The translations under genes were made by a program, and so were the position numbers. A stretch of DNA of 64,000 nt from Fimenecus sp963590415 (lineage in GTDB: Bacteria; Bacillota; Clostridia; Oscillospirales; Acutalibacteraceae), in contig CAVAPB010000006.1 of assembly GCA_963590415.1 (NCBI GenBank), forward strand, positions 22,550-86,549, written 5' to 3'. A model generated the notes under the pieces. That model was not told the origin of the DNA, did no database searches, and was given only the letters and a program-made list of their open reading frames with translations. Positions 60,141 to 64,000 of this stretch are shown one piece after another (within the stretch, counting starts at the first letter, position 1; each line of letters begins with the position of its first letter).

Positions 60141-62708
60141 ATGAAACTATTGATTTTAGACGGCAACAGCATACTCAACAGGGCGTTTTACGGCATAAAG
60201 CTGCTTACGACCAAGGACGGACGGTATTCAAACGCCATCTACGGCTTTTTGAACATTCTTCTGAAGCTTGAAGAGGATGTGGTACCCGACAGCGTCGTCG
60301 TAACCTTTGACCTTAAAGAGCCGACCTTCAGGCACAAAATGTATGACGAATATAAGGCGGGCAGGAAGCCTATGCCGCCCGAGCTTGCCGAGCAGATGCC
60401 CGTGCTAAAGGAAATTCTCGCCTCACTCGGATATAAAATCGTTACAAAACCGGGCTTTGAGGCGGACGACCTTATAGGCACGCTCTCCCACAACTGCGGA
60501 GAGGGTAACGAGAGCTTTATCGCTACGGGAGACAGGGACAGCTTGCAGCTTGTAAGGGACAATGTCACGGTTTTGCTTGCGGCAACCAAGATGGGCAGAC
60601 CCGAAACCGTCAAGTACGATACTGCGGCGGTTAAGGAAAAATACGGCGTTGAGCCCGTGCAGATGATTGACATCAAAGCGCTTATGGGCGACAGCTCGGA
60701 CAATATCCCGGGCGTTGCCGGAATAGGCGAAAAAACCGCTTCGTCGCTGATTGCGACCTTCGGTTCGATTGATAACATTTATGAAAATATCGATACAATC
60801 GACATAAAGGAGTCTGTCAGAACAAAGCTTAAAAACGATAAGGAAAAGGCGTATTTGAGCTATAAGCTCGGAAAAATCGATGTAAATGTTCCGATTGATA
60901 CCGATATAAATTCATATAAAAAGGGCGAGGGCGACCCCGAAAAAGCAAGAAAGCTTTTGACCGAATATGAGATGTTCAAAATTCTTGAAAGACTTTCTAT
61001 GCCTGCGGCTGCGGTCTCCGAGGAAAAGAACGAAGAAACCGCCGCACCCGAAAAGAGCACAGATATTACGCTCCTCGAAAAGTCGGTAAACGAAGAAAAA
61101 GAGCTTTTCTTTGCATTTGAAACCGATAAAATGGGGCTTGCGGGTGTTTGCGCCGCAGATTCCGAATATGTGTACGAATTTACCACGGATGAGGATATTG
61201 AAAAGATTTTTTCAATGCTGCGCGATCCGTCAATAAAGACCTGTACCTACAATTCAAAGGCGGTTTACTCGTGTTTCTTCAAAAAGGGCGAGGAAATAAA
61301 AGATATTGACTTTGATATTTTGCTTGGCGCATATTTGCTCAACCCGTCCGCAAAGGATTATTCCGTAAAGCGCCTTGCGGCGGAGTTTTCGGTGCCGTAT
61401 TTTGAATGCGGAAACGAAACTCTTTCCGACATTTCAGCTTACAGGGTGCTCAAAAGCCGTATTGAGTCAAGGCTTGAAAGCACGGATAATACAAAGCTGT
61501 TTAATGAGATTGAAATGCCGCTTGCCAAAGTGCTCTCCTCGATGGAGGTTTACGGCATTAAGGTTGACAGAGAGGGTATAGAGGAATTTTCGGACAGGCT
61601 TTCCGTGCGTATTGATGAGCTTCAGAAAGAAATTTATTCGCTTGCGGGCAGGGAATTCAATATAAACTCTCCCAAGCAACTGGGTGAGGTGCTTTTCGAC
61701 GACCTTGCAATACCCACAAAGAAAAAGACGAAAACGGGCTATTCCACCAATGCCGATGTATTGGAGGGACTTGCCGAGGACTACGAAATCGTTAGGTTTA
61801 TCCTTGAATACAGAACGCTTGCAAAACTCAAATCGACCTACTGCGACGGGCTTATCAAGCAGATTTCCTCGGATGGCAGAATTCACACGACCTTTAATCA
61901 GACGGAGACCAGAACCGGCAGAATATCGTCAGTTGAGCCCAATCTTCAGAACATTCCCGTAAGGACACAGCTCGGAAGGGAAATGAGGAAATTTTTTATC
62001 GCCGAGGACGGAATGACATTTATCGACGCCGACTATTCGCAGATTGAATTGCGTGTTTTATCGGATATTGCGAACGACAAAAATATGATAGACGCCTTTA
62101 ACAGCGAAACGGATATACACACAACGACCGCCTCGCAGGTGTTCAAAATTCCGCTCGACAAGGTTTCTTCGCTTATGCGTTCAAGGGCAAAGGCGGTAAA
62201 CTTCGGCATAGTTTACGGTATCGGCGCATTTTCGCTTTCAAAGGATATAGGCGTTTCGAGAGCCGAGGCTGACAAGTATATCAAGGACTATCTGCACCAC
62301 TATTCGGGCGTTGACGAATATATGAAAAGCGTTGTCGAAAAGGCAAAGGCGGACGGATATGTTTCTACGCTTTTCGGCAGAAGAAGATATTTGCCCGAGC
62401 TTTCCTCGTCAAACGGTATGCTGCGTTCGTTCGGCGAGAGGGTCGCAAGGAATATGCCTATACAGGGCACTGCCGCGGATATAATCAAAATCGCTATGAT
62501 AAGGGTGTATAACAGGCTTAAAGCGGAAAATCTCAAAGCAAGACTTCTTTTGCAGGTGCACGACGAATTGATAGTCGAAGCTCCCGAAAATGAAGCCGAA
62601 ACGGTCAAAAAGATTGTTTCCGAGGAAATGGAAAATGCCTGCAAGATGAAAGTACGCCTTGTAAGCGATGCGAATATCGGCAAGACTTGGTACGATGCGA
62701 AAGGATAA
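60141..62708 (+). CDS. polA: DNA polymerase I
   Basis: Family A polymerase for repair and Okazaki fragment processing. The ATG at 60141 (MKLLILDGNSILNRAFYGI) is preferred over a GTG nine bases upstream, giving 855 residues. The 5'-3' exonuclease domain (about 1-290) is intact, with GFEADDLIGTL, TGDRDSLQL and GDSSDNIPGVAGIGEKTA. The 3'-5' exonuclease domain (about 310-480) seems inactive, as in Bacillus: FFAFETDKMG lacks the usual DxE pair. The polymerase has motif A (DADYSQIELRVLS), B (RSRAKAVNFGIVYG) and C (LQVHDELIVEAP). A weak promoter with TACAAT (60096-60101) lies upstream. It is followed 3 bases later by the phosphatase-RimI fusion. Confidence 0.96.
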   Translation: MKLLILDGNSILNRAFYGIKLLTTKDGRYSNAIYGFLNILLKLEEDVVPDSVVVTFDLKEPTFRHKMYDEYKAGRKPMPPELAEQMPVLKEILASLGYKIVTKPGFEADDLIGTLSHNCGEGNESFIATGDRDSLQLVRDNVTVLLAATKMGRPETVKYDTAAVKEKYGVEPVQMIDIKALMGDSSDNIPGVAGIGEKTASSLIATFGSIDNIYENIDTIDIKESVRTKLKNDKEKAYLSYKLGKIDVNVPIDTDINSYKKGEGDPEKARKLLTEYEMFKILERLSMPAAAVSEEKNEETAAPEKSTDITLLEKSVNEEKELFFAFETDKMGLAGVCAADSEYVYEFTTDEDIEKIFSMLRDPSIKTCTYNSKAVYSCFFKKGEEIKDIDFDILLGAYLLNPSAKDYSVKRLAAEFSVPYFECGNETLSDISAYRVLKSRIESRLESTDNTKLFNEIEMPLAKVLSSMEVYGIKVDREGIEEFSDRLSVRIDELQKEIYSLAGREFNINSPKQLGEVLFDDLAIPTKKKTKTGYSTNADVLEGLAEDYEIVRFILEYRTLAKLKSTYCDGLIKQISSDGRIHTTFNQTETRTGRISSVEPNLQNIPVRTQLGREMRKFFIAEDGMTFIDADYSQIELRVLSDIANDKNMIDAFNSETDIHTTTASQVFKIPLDKVSSLMRSRAKAVNFGIVYGIGAFSLSKDIGVSRAEADKYIKDYLHHYSGVDEYMKSVVEKAKADGYVSTLFGRRRYLPELSSSNGMLRSFGERVARNMPIQGTAADIIKIAMIRVYNRLKAENLKARLLLQVHDELIVEAPENEAETVKKIVSEEMENACKMKVRLVSDANIGKTWYDAKG

Positions 62709-62711
62709 CAA

Positions 62712-63572
62712 ATGAAAAGAGCTGTTTTCGTTTGCACGGGAAACACCTGCCGCAGTCCTATGGCGGAGGGTCTTTTCCGTGAATATCTAAAAAGTAAAAA
62801 TACAGACGGCATTGAAGTGTCCTCCGCAGGGCTTGCGTGCTTTTCGGGTGACGAACCCTGCAAAAACGCCGTAACTGCGGCGGCAGAACTCGGTGCGGAT
62901 ATTTCTTCGCACCGTTCAAGGGCGCTTACGGCATATGATTTTACGGAAAACACATATTTTTTGTGTATGACCGAAACGCACGAAAATATAATAAAAAAGG
63001 CTTTCCCGAACGCCAAAACCCGTGTTTTGGACATTCCCGACCCGTACGGCGGAAGCCTTGAAACATACAGAAAAACCGCCCTTGAAATTCAAAAGCGGTT
63101 TGACGGTATTCTTGAATTTTTAAGCGGTGCCAAAATTGAAATATTTCCTATGACCGAGGACGACATTAAGAGCATTGCGCTCATAGAAAAGGAATGCTTT
63201 TGTGACCCGTGGAGCGAAAAATCGCTTTCGGAAGAGCTTGAAAACCCCGTAGCCTGTTTCTTTACGGCAAAAATCGGCGGCGAAACGGCAGGGTATATAG
63301 GTTCGTTTAATGTTGTCGGCGAGGTTTCGATAACCAATGTTGCCGTGAGCGAAAAATTCAGGAAAAGGGGAGTTGCGACAAGGCTTTTGGAACACCTCGA
63401 AAAAGTGTGCCGTGAAAAAAACGCCGAGTTTATAACTCTTGAAGTGAGACAGTCCAACGAAAACGCAATTTCTCTTTACAAGAAATGCGGATTTTGTAAG
63501 GTCGGGGAGAGAAAAAATTTTTATTCACACCCGACTGAAAACGCCGTTCTGATGACAAAAACGCTTAAATAA
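62712..63572 (+). CDS. Fusion of YwlE-like LMW phosphatase and RimI acetyltransferase
   Basis: A 286-residue two-domain protein. Residues 1-140 are a low-molecular-weight phosphatase: the P-loop VCTGNTCRSPMAEG (Cys8, Arg14) and the acid loop IPDPYGGS. Thr12 in GNTCRS matches the Thr that gives B. subtilis YwlE its preference for phosphoarginine, so this is probably a protein-arginine phosphatase. Residues about 143-286 are a GNAT domain of the RimI type (IFPMTEDDIKSIALIEKECF, ITNVAVSEKFRKRGVATRLL, EVRQSNENAISLYKKCGF), which acetylates the N-terminus of ribosomal protein S18. The frame is continuous with no stop or overlap between domains. The fusion is unusual. Confidence 0.88.
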   Translation: MKRAVFVCTGNTCRSPMAEGLFREYLKSKNTDGIEVSSAGLACFSGDEPCKNAVTAAAELGADISSHRSRALTAYDFTENTYFLCMTETHENIIKKAFPNAKTRVLDIPDPYGGSLETYRKTALEIQKRFDGILEFLSGAKIEIFPMTEDDIKSIALIEKECFCDPWSEKSLSEELENPVACFFTAKIGGETAGYIGSFNVVGEVSITNVAVSEKFRKRGVATRLLEHLEKVCREKNAEFITLEVRQSNENAISLYKKCGFCKVGERKNFYSHPTENAVLMTKTLK

Positions 63573-63601
63573 ATTCGGCGAGATAAAATAAATATTACAT
63601 A

Positions 63602-63684
63602 AAACCGTACGGGCGAACTGTGTTCGCCCGCTTTTAATTTCTGTCGAAGTTGGCTGGCGACCGCAGGTCGCCCCAACGGATGCG
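63602..63684. repeat. Double-palindrome repeat, family B, copy 3
   Basis: AACCGTACGGGCGAAC...GTTCGCCCG, T-rich spacer, GGCGACC...GGTCGCCCC; more diverged than the other two copies. Confidence 0.8.
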
Positions 63685-63697
63685 ATGTTATATCGGG

Positions 63698-63722
63698 TAG
63701 GGCGGGGGCTTGCTCCCGCCGT
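63698..63722 (+). repeat. Palindromic repeat, family C, copy 3
   Basis: GTAGGGCGGGGGCTTGCTCC then CGCCG, identical in its core to 58798-58823. Confidence 0.8.
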
Positions 63723-63950
63723 TAACAAACATCGAATTAAAATGTTAGTAGAACCAAGCCTTCCTCTGACGGGCAACATATGCAACCGCCGCCTGCGGCG
63801 GATAAAGGGAGCATCTGTTGGCACAGCGGTCGATTTTGTGCGGCGCCCCAAGCCGCATTAACAAAATCGGGCACCGCAAGAGGGCAATAGGTGGCACGCC
63901 GTAGGCGTGGCGGAAGGAGAGAGGCAATAAACATCAAATTTTCGTTATCT

Positions 63951-64000
63951 CTCCCTCAGTCATTTTTCAGAAGAAAAATGACAGCTCCCTCGTCAGAGGG
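63951..64000. repeat. Repeat family E, copy 2
   Basis: CTCCCTCAGTCATTTTTCAG...GAAAAATGACAGCTCCCTC, second copy of 12086-12138; runs to the window edge. Confidence 0.75.

Larger units (their letters stand above)
63573..64000. other. Repeat-rich right end of the window
   Basis: No gene is supported. It contains family B (63602-63684), family C (63698-63722), a run of short palindromes (CCGCCTGCGGCGG at about 63789-63801; GCCACGCC-like at about 63895-63912) and family E (63951-64000). Frames on the minus strand here are translations of these repeats. Confidence 0.75.

Noticed and set aside
63525..63851. Minus-strand frame at the right end
   Set aside because: It translates repeat families B and C and has no recognisable domain or ribosome site.

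Overview
This 64 kb window is chromosomal DNA from a spore-forming, Gram-positive anaerobe of the class Clostridia, most likely a gut member of the Oscillospirales/Ruminococcaceae type. The evidence is the gene set (Spo0A, SpoIVB, a gerA-type germination operon, DUF421/DUF4363 and DUF1540 proteins, tandem signal peptidases), the frequent TTG/GTG starts, AGGAGG-type ribosome sites and sigma-A promoters with TATAAT-like -10 boxes. The species cannot be named from the sequence alone. No rRNA or tRNA gene was seen.

Layout. 1-6.3 kb: end of a division and cell-wall cluster (mraY-ftsW-murG-murA-ftsQ-ftsZ), with no murD and no ftsA in the usual slots. 6.4-11.6 kb: a minus-strand DUF4363/DUF421 pair, then a spore germinant receptor operon (A, B and C subunits) ending in a small MGMT-family protein. 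11.6-12.6 kb: a gene-free block packed with palindromic repeats. 12.6-20.3 kb: a radical-SAM pair, rplS with a structured leader, two type I signal peptidases, rbgA, rnhB, yraN and thrC. 20.3-29 kb: a DUF1540 mini-gene, a phosphoesterase, tig-clpP-clpX, an LCP-like/transglutaminase pair and a folate operon (folE-folP-folB-folK). 29.0-36.4 kb: a complete type V-A CRISPR-Cas locus (cas12a-cas4-cas1-cas2, leader, 23 spacers). 36.4-45.3 kb: a GH95 alpha-L-fucosidase, an exonuclease, serC-serA and lon. 45.3-52.2 kb: engB, lysA, dnaE, pfkA and aroK. 52.3-55.3 kb: spoIVB and spo0A separated by a decayed patatin gene. 55.3-58.8 kb: an AT-rich two-gene module (LRR/coiled-coil membrane protein plus DUF2971 protein) behind a long palindromic leader. 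58.8-64 kb: dus, polA, a phosphatase-RimI fusion and more palindromic repeats.

How the genes work together. Most of the window is housekeeping: peptidoglycan and septum synthesis, ribosome assembly, protein export, proteolysis, folate, serine and lysine synthesis, and DNA replication and repair. Two inserts stand out by AT-rich codon use, the Cas12a locus and the LRR/DUF2971 pair. The Cas12a locus looks intact: the RuvC and Nuc catalytic residues, the crRNA-processing triad and the adaptation genes are all present, and promoters can be proposed for both the operon and the array.

The most notable observations are a 14-nt exact anti-repeat in the CRISPR leader, placed at the predicted 5' end of the pre-crRNA; replaced PAM-contact positions in Cas12a; the palindromic leader plus terminator in front of the LRR gene; the YwlE-like phosphatase fused to RimI; and several families of palindromic repeats scattered between genes.
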